From Bacillota bacterium (GTDB lineage Bacteria; Bacillota; Clostridia; Oscillospirales; Ruminococcaceae), in NCBI GenBank assembly GCA_023412215.1, contig JAEYNX010000014.1, positions 349,204 through 413,203 on the forward strand: a stretch of DNA of 64,000 bases, in the 5' to 3' direction. Under the pieces are notes generated by a model that saw only the letters and a list, made by a program, of their open reading frames with translations, made no database searches and was not told where the DNA came from. The translations under genes were made by a program, and so were the position numbers. Positions 17,316 through 26,590 of the stretch are shown piece by piece; position 1 is the first letter of the stretch; every line of letters begins with the position of its first letter.

Positions 17316-17951
17316 ATGGACGATGCATTTAAGGTCTCCGCGCCCGTTTACCAGCAGATCGCGGCGGATATTGCGGCGAAGATTGTGGAGAAGCGTTACG
17401 TGGAGGGTGAAAAGATATACGCGCGGTCTTATATTGCGAGCCAGTACGGCGTATCCTCCGAGACGGCGCGGCGCGCCATCTGCATACTCTCCGACCTTGA
17501 GATTGTTGAGGTGACCAAGGGCAGCGGGGTACTGATCAAATCGCACACCAAGGCCGCGGACTTTGTGCGCAGCTTTTACGACATTCAGTCGATTAACGAC
17601 CTGAAAAAAGGCATCCTGCAAAGCATCGAGCGGCAGAAAAGCGAGTTTGAGACCCTCACCCAGTCGGTGACCGACCTCATCAACCGCACCGACCGTTTTA
17701 AGGCTTTAAACCCGTTTGTGCCCTTTGAGATCGAGATCACAGCCGCCTGTGCGCATATCGACAAATCCATCGCCGATATCAACTTCTGGCACCATACGGC
17801 CGCGACCATCATCTCCATCAAACGGGACCATACCCTGCTGATGTCGCCCGGGCCCTATGCCGTGCTGCGTGAGCACGATACCCTTTACTTCTGCGGCGAG
17901 GATAACTGCCTTGAGCGGGTAAAACTCTTTCTCTACCCTACAAAGGATTAA
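17316..17951 (+). CDS. busR: BusR-like transcriptional repressor (GntR HTH + RCK_C, likely c-di-AMP sensor)
   Basis: This 211-residue regulator has an N-terminal GntR winged helix (YQQIAADIAAKIVEKRYVEGEKI, then ARSYIASQYGVSSETARRAI; residues about 10-70), a helical linker (95-125) and a C-terminal RCK_C/TrkA_C domain (about 135-210). That domain contains DINFWHHTAATIISI and SPGPYAVL. This architecture and these motifs match BusR of streptococci and lactococci, which binds cyclic-di-AMP and represses the BusAB betaine transporter. An osmolyte ABC importer lies convergently next door. Start chosen by AAAGGGG 7 bases upstream. Regulation of that importer is inferred, not shown. Confidence 0.85.
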   Translation: MDDAFKVSAPVYQQIAADIAAKIVEKRYVEGEKIYARSYIASQYGVSSETARRAICILSDLEIVEVTKGSGVLIKSHTKAADFVRSFYDIQSINDLKKGILQSIERQKSEFETLTQSVTDLINRTDRFKALNPFVPFEIEITAACAHIDKSIADINFWHHTAATIISIKRDHTLLMSPGPYAVLREHDTLYFCGEDNCLERVKLFLYPTKD

Positions 17952-17968
17952 CTTTAATGATATCACAG

Positions 17969-18005
17969 GCAAACAGCCGCACCTTTGGGGGGTGCGGCTG
18001 TTTGC
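17969..18005. terminator. bidirectional hairpin between busR and the osmolyte operon
   Basis: A 13-bp perfect stem AAACAGCCGCACC / GGTGCGGCTGTTT (17971-17983 and 17991-18003), extended by a flanking GC pair, lies in the convergent gap. T-runs are short on both sides, but the stem strength and position suit a shared terminator. Confidence 0.65.
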
Positions 18006-18027
18006 TTAAGGGGAAAAGAGAATTGGG

Positions 18028-18118
18028 GTATTAAACGGTAATTCGGCGGCTTACTGCCGTCCACGCCATTTTTAGAACGACGTGTTTGAAAAAGGGCTTT
18101 ATCCCCTTTTAAAATTGA
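18028..18118. repeat. second palindromic element family, partial copy
   Basis: AATTCGGCGGC..TACTGCCGTC and GAAAAAGGG..TTATCCCCTTTT segments resemble the modules of the elements at 11.4 kb and 31.2 kb, in opposite or rearranged order. It lies immediately downstream of the substrate-binding protein gene. Confidence 0.4.
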
Positions 18119-18119
18119 A

Positions 18120-19028
18120 TTATAATAGGCCGACTTGCTGCAGGTAGCCTTTCGCTACCTCTTCTACCGTTTTGCCCTCAACATCCACGGCGTAGGTTAA
18201 ATCCACCATGATCTCGTTGGTGAACATCCCGCCCAGCTTGTTAAGCGTCTCTTTCAGGTTGGGGGCGGTTTTTGCAAAGCGCTCGAACAAATCGGCGCGA
18301 ACCAGCAGCGCCCCGTTGTACTCCGGGAAGAAGCTGCGGTCGTCTTCAAGCACCTTTAATTGTGCCTTCTTGTTCAGGCCGTCGGTGGCATATACCTCGG
18401 TGACCTCAAGCATGCCGTTCTCTACCGCGGAGTATTTTAAGCCGAGGTCTACCGGCTTGCTCTCTTTAAAATTCAGGCCGTAAAACTCCGAGAAGGGGCC
18501 GAATTTCATGCTGCCCTCTTCGCTGAAGAATTCGTGCTCCGCGCCGAACACCAGCTCGCCCGCCACCGGCACAAGGTCGCTGACTGTGTTCAGGTTATAC
18601 TTTTCGGCAATACTTTGGGACGCCGCGATGGCATATGTATTGTTGATGCCGAGCTTATCGAGCAGATAAACGCCTTTTTCTTTGGCCGCTACCTCATTTG
18701 CGAAGTCACAAAGCGACTTGCCCTCGGGCACATCGGTGGGGTCCAGCTTTAAGTAGGTGGTAAGCAGGGTGCCGTCGTAGCTGTTCATCAGGTCACAATT
18801 GCCTTTGAGCATCTCGTTGTAGCCGTTTACCGGTGACACCTCGTCCTTGATTACCACCTTGGCGTCGGTATATTCCTCTACCAACATCTTCGCCATCTGG
18901 TGGATCAGCTTCATCTCAGAAAACTGCCCGTCCATAATGACAATCTCGCTGTTGCTCTTCCCCGCGGCACAGCCCGCGAAGGCTGTGGTCACCACAAGGC
19001 ACAGCAGCACCGCAATCCATCTTTTCAT
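18120..19028 (-). CDS. opuCC: osmoprotectant ABC transporter substrate-binding lipoprotein
   Basis: This 302-residue lipoprotein binds quaternary ammonium compounds such as glycine betaine, choline or carnitine. A signal peptide ends in the lipobox A-F-A-G-C (Cys19). The mature part has the OpuAC-family opening (SEIVIMDGQFSEMKLIHQM) and a central IAASQSIAEKYNLNTVSDL segment. GAGGAAG stands before the ATG. It is the last gene of the four-gene importer operon, 55 bases after the second permease. The exact substrate cannot be read from the sequence. Confidence 0.9.
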   Translation of the reverse strand: MKRWIAVLLCLVVTTAFAGCAAGKSNSEIVIMDGQFSEMKLIHQMAKMLVEEYTDAKVVIKDEVSPVNGYNEMLKGNCDLMNSYDGTLLTTYLKLDPTDVPEGKSLCDFANEVAAKEKGVYLLDKLGINNTYAIAASQSIAEKYNLNTVSDLVPVAGELVFGAEHEFFSEEGSMKFGPFSEFYGLNFKESKPVDLGLKYSAVENGMLEVTEVYATDGLNKKAQLKVLEDDRSFFPEYNGALLVRADLFERFAKTAPNLKETLNKLGGMFTNEIMVDLTYAVDVEGKTVEEVAKGYLQQVGLL

Positions 19029-19083
19029 CGTTTCTTCCTCTCTTCCTAGTTTTTTATGATATAGGCCTGACGGCCGATATTCC

Positions 19084-19692
19084 CTAGTGGAGCGTCTTTG
19101 CGGCCCGGCGATTGTACAGTCTCTTTTCTATCAGCGCCATAGAGCCGTCGAACAAAACAGCCATGCCCATCAACGAAAGGGTGCTGGACAGGATCAAGCC
19201 AAGGTTTTGTATATGTATACTGCGGTAGATGGCGGAACCCAGCCCGCCGCCGCCCACAAAGGTGGCGAAAACCGCAACGCCGATAGAGGTGACCGTCGCG
19301 ATGCGTATGCCTGTAAAGATGACGGGGAACGCGATGGGCATCTCCACATGCACAAGGCGGTAAAACCGCCCCATGCCCATCCCCGTCGCGGCCTCTTTCA
19401 CCGCGGGGTCGATATTGTTTAGCCCCAAATAGGTGTTGTGCACCACCGGCAGCAGCGAGTAAAGCACAAGGCCGATGATTACGGTAAGCTTTCCGGCGCC
19501 GAATACAATCATGATTAAGCCTAGTAGCGCCAGCGCAGGCATGGTTTGCAGAATATCCACCAGCCACAGCACCGTTTTACTGATTTTACGGTACATGTAG
19601 GCCGCGATACCCAGCGGCAGGCCGACGACAATCGTCGCCAGCACCGAAATGAGCACGATATAAAGATGCTCGGCGATTATTTTAACACTCAT
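19084..19692 (-). CDS. osmoprotectant ABC transporter permease (second)
   Basis: This 202-residue BPD-type inner-membrane permease has about five hydrophobic segments. The coupling-loop EAA motif appears as KEAATGMGMGRFYRLVHVEMPIAFPVIFTGI. The short length and VDILQTMPALALLGLIM are typical of OpuCB/OpuCD permeases. Its ATG overlaps the previous permease's stop by 4 bases (ATGA), indicating translational coupling. Confidence 0.92.
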   Translation of the reverse strand: MSVKIIAEHLYIVLISVLATIVVGLPLGIAAYMYRKISKTVLWLVDILQTMPALALLGLIMIVFGAGKLTVIIGLVLYSLLPVVHNTYLGLNNIDPAVKEAATGMGMGRFYRLVHVEMPIAFPVIFTGIRIATVTSIGVAVFATFVGGGGLGSAIYRSIHIQNLGLILSSTLSLMGMAVLFDGSMALIEKRLYNRRAAKTLH

Positions 19693-20327
19693 GCCGTATG
19701 CCCCCTTAGTCCCTTCGGGATAACCTTTGCCCTGATTTTATCGATCAGCAAGCCCAGCCCCACCGCAAGTATGGCCGCGGGAATGGCGCCCGCGATGATG
19801 AGCGTGTTGTTATTGGTGGCGACGCCGATATAGATAAAGTCGCCCAGCCCTCCCAGGCCGATCATCGAGGCCAACACCGCCCAGCTGACGATATACACGG
19901 CGGACATCCTGACCCCGCCGATGATGGTCGGGAGCGCCAGCGGCAGCTCCACCTTGAGCAAGCTCTGAAACGCGGACATCCCGCAGCCCTTGGCCGCTTC
20001 TGTATACTCCCGCGCGACGCCCAGCAGCCCGACATAGGTGTTTTTAAGGATGGGAAAGATCGCGTAAACGGTAAGCGCGATGATCACCGTAGCGGGCACC
20101 ATGCCGATATAAAGGAACAGGACGCCGATGAACACGATGCCCGGGATGGTCTGGAACACCGAGAGCAGCGGCAGCACCACCTTGGAAAGCTTCGGCGCCC
20201 GCGAAAGCGCGATGCCCAGCACCAGCGCAACGGCAAAACCGATGAGCACCGAAACCATCACGTAGCCGATATGAACGAGAGTAGCCGACAGCAGCTTTTC
20301 GCCGTACTGCCCGAAGAACGCCTTCAT
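19689..20327 (-). CDS. osmoprotectant ABC transporter permease (first)
   Basis: This is a 212-residue paralogue of the next gene, with the same OpuC permease layout: LLSVFQTIPGIVFIGVLFL, then the EAA-like loop TEAAKGCGMSAFQSLLKVELPLALPTIIGG. The ATG overlaps the ATPase stop (ATGA). Two different permeases per operon are usual for the OpuC-type importer, where they form a heterodimeric channel. Confidence 0.92.
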   Translation of the reverse strand: MKAFFGQYGEKLLSATLVHIGYVMVSVLIGFAVALVLGIALSRAPKLSKVVLPLLSVFQTIPGIVFIGVLFLYIGMVPATVIIALTVYAIFPILKNTYVGLLGVAREYTEAAKGCGMSAFQSLLKVELPLALPTIIGGVRMSAVYIVSWAVLASMIGLGGLGDFIYIGVATNNNTLIIAGAIPAAILAVGLGLLIDKIRAKVIPKGLRGHTA

Positions 20328-21445
20328 TCCGCATCCCCCCAAACGGCGCTCGCCAGCGCTTTGGTCATGCTGGTTTTGGTGATGATGCCCGCCACCCTGT
20401 TTTCGCCGGTGAGTACCACCACATATTCCGCGTGCTGACTGATGAGGGTGTCAAACGCGGTTTTGGCCGGTGTATCGGTTTGCACCGTCGGCACGTCGGT
20501 GCTGATCATATCGGCAATGGGGCTGCCGGCCCTGCCCCGCTCGTTGATCGCCTCGATGGTCACGACCCCATTAAAGCGGTTGGCGTCGTCCACCACAATC
20601 AGCGAGTTGATCTCCCGGCGGCTCATAATGGCCACGCACTCGAGCGTCTTTTTATTCCGGGTTACCGTCGCAACCTTGGTTTTCATTAAATCCGCGCACA
20701 CCAGCTGGTTAACCGAGTAGTTATGTACATGCTTGCCCATGAACTCCTTTACCGTGTCGTTGGCCGGTGCGCGCAGGATATTCTCGGGGGTGTCGGCCTG
20801 CAGGATGTTTCCGTCACTCATAAACACCACCCGGTCCGCCATCTTTAGGGCTTCATCCATATCGTGCGTGACGAAGATCACGGTTTTGCCTAGCCGCTGC
20901 TGCAAGGCCTTTACCTCGTCCTGCAGGGCGTCCCGGGTAATGGGGTCGAGCGCCCCGAAGGGCTCGTCCATCAGGATGATCGGCGGCTCGGCGGCCAGCG
21001 CGCGCAGCACGCCGATGCGCTGCTGCTGCCCACCGCTCATCTCGTTGGGGTATTTCTTCGCGTACTCGTCGTACGGCATGTTTACCAGTTCCAGCAGTTC
21101 TTTTACCCGGCTGTGGCATCTTTCTTTATCCCATTTCAGCAGCCTCGGCACCACCGAGATGTTCTCCTCCACCGTCATGTTCGAGAAGAGGCCAATCTGC
21201 TGAATCACATAGCCGATGCTGCTGCGCAGCTTTTCGGGGTTAAGCGCCTCTATGTTGCGCCCATTGATGGTGATTTCGCCCGAATCGAGCTCTATCAGAC
21301 GGTTGAGCATCTTGAGCGTGGTTGTTTTGCCACAGCCCGAAGGGCCGATCAGCACCACGAACTCCCCGTCGGGTATGGCCAGGTTTATGTTGTTCACCAC
21401 GGTTTTTTTGCCGTAGCGTTTGGTTACATTTTTATATTCTATCAT
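20324..21445 (-). CDS. opuCA: osmoprotectant ABC transporter ATP-binding protein with tandem CBS domains
   Basis: This 373-residue ATPase energises glycine-betaine/choline-type uptake. Walker A G-P-S-G-C-G-K-T is at residues 34-41; a Q-loop (VIQQIGLF), signature M-S-G-G-Q-Q-Q-R and Walker B ILMDEPFGALDP follow. After residue about 250 there are two CBS domains (QLVCADLMKTKVATV.. and PIADMISTDVPTV..), which in OpuA/OpuC ATPases sense ionic strength or nucleotides. A GGGGAGG site stands before this ATG; the open frame upstream is not used. It is the first gene of the operon. Confidence 0.95.
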   Translation of the reverse strand: MIEYKNVTKRYGKKTVVNNINLAIPDGEFVVLIGPSGCGKTTTLKMLNRLIELDSGEITINGRNIEALNPEKLRSSIGYVIQQIGLFSNMTVEENISVVPRLLKWDKERCHSRVKELLELVNMPYDEYAKKYPNEMSGGQQQRIGVLRALAAEPPIILMDEPFGALDPITRDALQDEVKALQQRLGKTVIFVTHDMDEALKMADRVVFMSDGNILQADTPENILRAPANDTVKEFMGKHVHNYSVNQLVCADLMKTKVATVTRNKKTLECVAIMSRREINSLIVVDDANRFNGVVTIEAINERGRAGSPIADMISTDVPTVQTDTPAKTAFDTLISQHAEYVVVLTGENRVAGIITKTSMTKALASAVWGDAE

Positions 21446-21515
21446 CGTTTTTCCTCCCCATGCCGCGCGTTCAAAAACAAACAACTTTATTGAAATTTTA
21501 GATTGTTTCTTTATC

Positions 21516-21545
21516 ATACTAACATATCGCCGTAATGCTTGTCAA
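21516..21545 (-). promoter_or_regulatory. promoter of the osmoprotectant importer operon
   Basis: On the minus strand TTGACA (21540-21545), an 18-base spacer and TAGTAT (21516-21521) lie 70 bases before the ATPase start. A site for the BusR-like repressor would be expected here, but no motif could be assigned with confidence. The 21,446-21,777 gap otherwise holds the two terminators listed next. Confidence 0.7.
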
Positions 21546-21602
21546 ATTATGTAGCGGTTTTCTAGCGTGAAAATGCCTTGCGGAAGGCTCTTGCGCCTGG
21601 CG

Positions 21603-21646
21603 CAAAAGACAAAAAGCTGCCCGGAGGAGAAACCCTCCGGGCAGCT
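21603..21646 (-). terminator. strong terminator downstream of groEL (distal)
   Basis: A perfect 13-bp stem AGCTGCCCGGAGG / CCTCCGGGCAGCT (21615-21627, 21634-21646) is followed on the minus strand by TTTTTGTCTTTT. It is the second of two tandem terminators after groEL. Confidence 0.85.
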
Positions 21647-21710
21647 AAAACTCTGTAAAACATAATCACCAAATATGCTAAACCCCCACCAAGTTACAGC
21701 CTATGGGGTA

Positions 21711-21744
21711 TAAAAAGCCGAGGCGGGCACGTCACCCGCCTCGG
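21711..21744 (-). terminator. strong terminator downstream of groEL (proximal)
   Basis: A 10-bp GC-rich stem CCGAGGCGGG / CCCGCCTCGG (21718-21727, 21735-21744) is followed on the minus strand by CTTTTTATA, 34 bases after the groEL stop. Confidence 0.88.
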
Positions 21745-21777
21745 ATATGCGAAGTATTACCTTTGCATCTGTTTTAA

Positions 21778-23406
<1,629 letters not shown>

Positions 23407-23438
23407 TACAAATGCCCCCTTATATTATTCTTGGTTTC

Positions 23439-23723
23439 TTATTCAACTACCGCGAGAATGTCGGACTGGCGAACGATTACATACTCGCTTCCGTCGATCT
23501 TTACCTCGGTGCCGGAATACTTGCTGGTAAGCACCTTGTTGCCCACCGCAACGTACATCTTTACTTCCTTGCCGTCTACCAGCCCGCCGGGGCCCACAGC
23601 AATTACTTCCGCTACCTGAGGCTTCTCTTTTGCGGCGCCGGTGAGTATAATCCCGCTCTTCGTGGTTTCTTCTGCTTCCACCATCTTGATTACTACCCTA
23701 TCGGCAAGAGGTCTAATAGTCAT
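23439..23723 (-). CDS. groS: co-chaperonin GroES
   Basis: This 94-residue lid protein of the GroEL barrel starts M-T-I-R-P-L-A-D-R-V-V-I-K and contains the mobile-loop region (EETTKSGIILTGAAKEKP). The frame is open ten codons upstream, but the ATG before TIRPLADRV has AGGAGGAAT a few bases away. It is the first gene of the heat-shock operon, just downstream of the CIRCE operator. Confidence 0.97.
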   Translation of the reverse strand: MTIRPLADRVVIKMVEAEETTKSGIILTGAAKEKPQVAEVIAVGPGGLVDGKEVKMYVAVGNKVLTSKYSGTEVKIDGSEYVIVRQSDILAVVE

Positions 23724-23777
23724 TTCTATTCCTCCTAATTCAATCTTGCACATCGTGCAAAGCGCCGTGTGCTAATT

Positions 23778-23804
23778 TTAGCACTCATGGTTATTGAGTG
23801 CTAA
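23778..23804 (-). promoter_or_regulatory. CIRCE operator (HrcA-binding site)
   Basis: TTAGCACTC, nine bases, GAGTGCTAA: an exact consensus inverted repeat. It lies just downstream of the -10 box and upstream of groES, the standard HrcA repressor site for heat-shock control. Confidence 0.97.
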
Positions 23805-23814
23805 CCCAAGTTCT

Positions 23815-23842
23815 ATTGTATCCGTTTTTTCGTAAAAATCAA
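23815..23842 (-). promoter_or_regulatory. groESL promoter
   Basis: On the minus strand TTGATT (23837-23842), 16 bases, then TACAAT (23815-23820). The CIRCE repeat begins within 11 bases of the -10 box, so the repressor would cover the transcription start. Confidence 0.65.
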
Positions 23843-23920
23843 GGGGGGATTTTTCATTGGGTCTATTTTTTACAAATTGTTAAAAAATATAAGGAAGAGT
23901 GTGTAAAATTATAGATTTTT

Positions 23921-24898
23921 TCATGTATTGATATGAAACGAACAGACGCCTTTCACCCGCATACTGCGTACAGGGCCGCGCTCCGGCTCCCGGGCGTGCG
24001 CAAGTGGCAGCGAGAACGCAAGGGCGCCCGGCAGCACCTCCGCCGTCATGGTGCGCGAAAGCATACACTCGCCGTCGTAGTTTACCACCACGTCCTGCGG
24101 CGAGGAGACCTGCAGCGTTTTGGCGCGTGTGTAGAAGATAACATCTGAAAAAGACTTATCGTCAAGATGCTGCCCTTTTTTGTACTTGGCGATGAGCGAT
24201 AAAAACCGCGCGCGGGAGATTTTCTTGATCAGTACAATCTCCAGCAGCCCATCCTCCAAGGATGCGCGCGGCGCCGCGGTAAAGCCGCCGCCGTAGCTCG
24301 TGCCGTTGCCGCACACACCGATAACATACTCCCCCTCGGGCAGGGTGCTTCCGTCTATGGTAAGGGTGAGCGTACTCGAAAGCTTTTGAAAGAAGCGCTG
24401 CGCAATCGCCATGATGTAGGCCATGCTGCCCGTGACCATCGGCATGTTCTTATATCGCACCATGTTCATGGCCACCGCCGAATCAAACCCCACCGAGCAA
24501 AGATTCACACACAGCCCGTGGCCGGTTTTGATTAAATCGATGTGACGCACATCCCCCGCCAGCTGCGCGGCGATGTCGAGAAAGGGCACCCCCTCAAAGC
24601 TGCGCACAAAGTCGTTGCCTGAGCCGCAGGGCACCACCGCCACCTGCGCGTTGGGGTAGCCGTAGGCGCCCGCAACTACCTCGCTCAAGGTGCCGTCACC
24701 GCCGCAGGCATAAAAACGCTGCCCCTCGCCCTTTTGGCAGGTGCTCTTTACATAATCGGTGGCGTCGCCCACCCCCTTGGTAACATATACCTCGTAATCG
24801 GCGCCTTTCTCTTTGCATACGGTATGAATGGTCTCCGTAAGGCCGGCCACGTGGCTGCCTTTGCCGGCAACCGGGTTAATGATGAAGATATGCCGCAT
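23921..24898 (-). CDS. diacylglycerol kinase-family lipid kinase
   Basis: This 325-residue soluble lipid kinase of the DgkB/YegS family phosphorylates diacylglycerol or a related lipid at the membrane face. The N-terminus IFIINPVAGKGS and the nucleotide-loop motif G-G-D-G-T (residues 66-70), then VVPCGSGNDFVRSF, are diagnostic. A GGGGG site stands before the ATG. The C-terminus carries about 20 extra residues after the usual beta-sandwich end. It lies upstream of groES on the same strand, but groES has its own promoter. Confidence 0.92.
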   Translation of the reverse strand: MRHIFIINPVAGKGSHVAGLTETIHTVCKEKGADYEVYVTKGVGDATDYVKSTCQKGEGQRFYACGGDGTLSEVVAGAYGYPNAQVAVVPCGSGNDFVRSFEGVPFLDIAAQLAGDVRHIDLIKTGHGLCVNLCSVGFDSAVAMNMVRYKNMPMVTGSMAYIMAIAQRFFQKLSSTLTLTIDGSTLPEGEYVIGVCGNGTSYGGGFTAAPRASLEDGLLEIVLIKKISRARFLSLIAKYKKGQHLDDKSFSDVIFYTRAKTLQVSSPQDVVVNYDGECMLSRTMTAEVLPGALAFSLPLAHAREPERGPVRSMRVKGVCSFHINT

Positions 24899-24938
24899 TC
24901 AAATAACCCCCGAACTATGATGAATTTATATAAAATTT

Positions 24939-24967
24939 AGTATAAAGCATTTCAACAAGTTTTCCAA
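24939..24967 (-). promoter_or_regulatory. probable promoter of the lipid kinase gene
   Basis: On the minus strand TTGGAA (24962-24967), 17 bases, then TATACT (24939-24944), about 40 bases before the start codon. Confidence 0.4.
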
Positions 24968-25018
24968 TAAGCAGCTCAATTATTTTATTCCAATTACCGT
25001 ACGGTTGTGGTAATATGA

Positions 25019-25287
25019 TAATGCTTGTCGGGCAACGGGCGCTTGGGGCGGATTTTGCGGCGTGCCGCTTCAATCCTTGTCGTTTTATCGGGGAACGGCC
25101 CTATACGATCGCCTTTGCACGGCATAAACCGAAAGGATTGAGACAATAACTTAGTGGGGATGAAAGTTTGAAAATAAATTTTCAAACTGCGAAAAATCGT
25201 TGTCGGAGTGTAACTCCTCCTGCGGCAAAGCCGCATTACAATTTTTCATGGTGTTTTGTGCCTTTCCGGCACAAGCGCCGGAAAGGC
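25019..25287 (+). repeat. palindrome-rich leader upstream of gtrA-like gene
   Basis: Several short hairpins follow one another: AGTTTGAAAA..TTTTCAAACT (about 25164-25189), TGCGGCAAAGCCGCA (about 25221-25235) and a perfect 11-bp GCCTTTCCGGC / GCCGGAAAGGC (25260-25270, 25277-25287). The last ends in GGAAAGGC, 12 bases before the ATG at 25300, the same geometry as in the purD, purN and 42.4-kb leaders. The gap 24,899-25,299 contains no gene. Confidence 0.65.
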
Positions 25288-25299
25288 ATGATCATAAAA

Positions 25300-25725
25300 A
25301 TGAAGCAACTCTATGATAAGTGTATGGAACTTTACAGAAAATATAAGGAAACGATCCTGTACCTTGTATTCGGCGGGCTGACCACCCTCATCAATATCGT
25401 GACGTATTGGCTGCTGACCAAGCCCTTGGGCATTGACTTTATGGTGAGCAACGCCATTGCGTGGGTGGTCTCGGTGCTCTTTGCGTTTGTCACCAACAAG
25501 CTGTTCGTGTTTGAGAGCAAGGGCTTAAACGCCGCCCTTGTAGTCAAGGAACTGGTGCTGTTCGTGGGCGCGCGCCTTTTTTCCGGCGCGCTGGACATGG
25601 GGATTATGTACCTGTTCATTGATATTCTGCATTTTAACGATTTACTCATCAAGGTTCTTTCGAATGTCATTGTAATCATCGTAAACTATGTGCTCAGCAA
25701 GCTGATCATCTTTAAAAAGAAATAA
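25300..25725 (+). CDS. GtrA-family membrane protein
   Basis: This 141-residue membrane protein has four predicted helices: YLVFGGLTTLINIVTYWLL, SNAIAWVVSVLFAFVTNKLFVF, a third around ELVLFVGARLFSGALDMGIMYLFI and a fourth VIVIIVNYVLSKLIIF. The F-x-x-N-K-x-x-V-F and C-terminal NYxxSKxxIF motifs are typical of GtrA. Members help move lipid-linked sugars or act in cell-surface polysaccharide synthesis; no glycosyltransferase partner is adjacent. ATG at 25288 (four codons earlier) directly abuts the hairpin, so 25300 is preferred. Confidence 0.9.
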   Translation: MKQLYDKCMELYRKYKETILYLVFGGLTTLINIVTYWLLTKPLGIDFMVSNAIAWVVSVLFAFVTNKLFVFESKGLNAALVVKELVLFVGARLFSGALDMGIMYLFIDILHFNDLLIKVLSNVIVIIVNYVLSKLIIFKKK

Positions 25726-25740
25726 CCGTCAAGCACCCGA

Positions 25741-25785
25741 ACAAAGATATCCCGCAGCGTTGTTTGCGCTGCGGGATATCTTTGT
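25741..25785 (+). terminator. terminator after the gtrA-like gene
   Basis: A 19-bp perfect stem (25741-25759 with 25767-25785, ACAAAGATATCCC.. arms) starts 15 bases after the stop. Because the arms begin and end in ACAAAG/CTTTGT it may work in both directions for the convergent gene pair. Confidence 0.75.
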
Positions 25786-25813
25786 TGAAGCCTGTTTACT
25801 ATAAACGATGTAT

Positions 25814-26578
25814 TTATTGATTAAGGGTTCTGTTTAAAAACAGCTTGGTGCGCTCCTGCTGCGGGTTATTGATAAGCTCTTGCGCGCGGCCCTGCTCGAC
25901 GATAACACCCTCGTCCATAAAGAGGATATGGTCGGCGACATCGCGCGCAAAGTTCATCTCGTGGGTGATGATGACCATCGTCATGCGCTCGGCGGCCAGC
26001 TCGCGGATAACCTTTAAAATCTCGCCGGTAAGCTCCGGGTCGAGCGCGCTCGTCGGCTCGTCGAAGAAAAGGATGTCCGGCTTTAAGGCGAGCGCCCGCG
26101 CGATGGAAACGCGCTGCTGCTGCCCGCCGGAGAGCTGGTAGGGGTAGCTTTCCTCTTTATCCTCCAGCCCCATCTGCCTTAGCAGCGCACGCGCGTTCTC
26201 GATGGCCTGCTTCTTCGGCTGCCCCGCCACATGGATGGGCGCCTCGGTGATGTTGCGCAGTACCGAGAAATGCGGGAAAAGGTTAAAGTTTTGAAACACC
26301 AGCCCGAAACAGGTGCGGATTCTTTTAAGCTGTGCAGGGGACGCGTAAACGGCGGTACCCGTACCGTCGGGCGCCACCATCGTCTCGCCCTTGTAAAGGA
26401 TGCTGCCGCTGTCTACCCGCTCCAGCAGGGTGGCACAGCGCAGCAGGGTGCTTTTGCCCGAGCCGGAAGGCCCGATGATCCCCAGCACCTGCCCTTCATC
26501 CACCGAAAGGGAGATGTCTTTAAGCACCTCAAGGCCGTCAAACGCCTTGCCGATATTCTTCATTTCTAATAAATTCAT
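25814..26578 (-). CDS. polar amino acid ABC transporter ATP-binding protein
   Basis: This 254-residue ATPase belongs to the GlnQ/HisP-like family. Walker A G-P-S-G-S-G-K-S is at 36-43, signature L-S-G-G-Q-Q-Q-R and Walker B ILFFDEPTSALDPE follow, then the H-loop VIITHEMNFA. It follows the permease gene by 12 bases; the ribosome site is weak, and an ATG at codon 6 is possible. It is the last gene of the importer operon. The amino acid taken up is unknown. Confidence 0.93.
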   Translation of the reverse strand: MNLLEMKNIGKAFDGLEVLKDISLSVDEGQVLGIIGPSGSGKSTLLRCATLLERVDSGSILYKGETMVAPDGTGTAVYASPAQLKRIRTCFGLVFQNFNLFPHFSVLRNITEAPIHVAGQPKKQAIENARALLRQMGLEDKEESYPYQLSGGQQQRVSIARALALKPDILFFDEPTSALDPELTGEILKVIRELAAERMTMVIITHEMNFARDVADHILFMDEGVIVEQGRAQELINNPQQERTKLFLNRTLNQ

Positions 26579-26590
26579 CCCGGCAAGCCC

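Noticed and set aside
21446..21560. A BusR operator of the streptococcal GTGAC type in the importer promoter
   Set aside because: No convincing paired motif was found, so regulation is left as inference.
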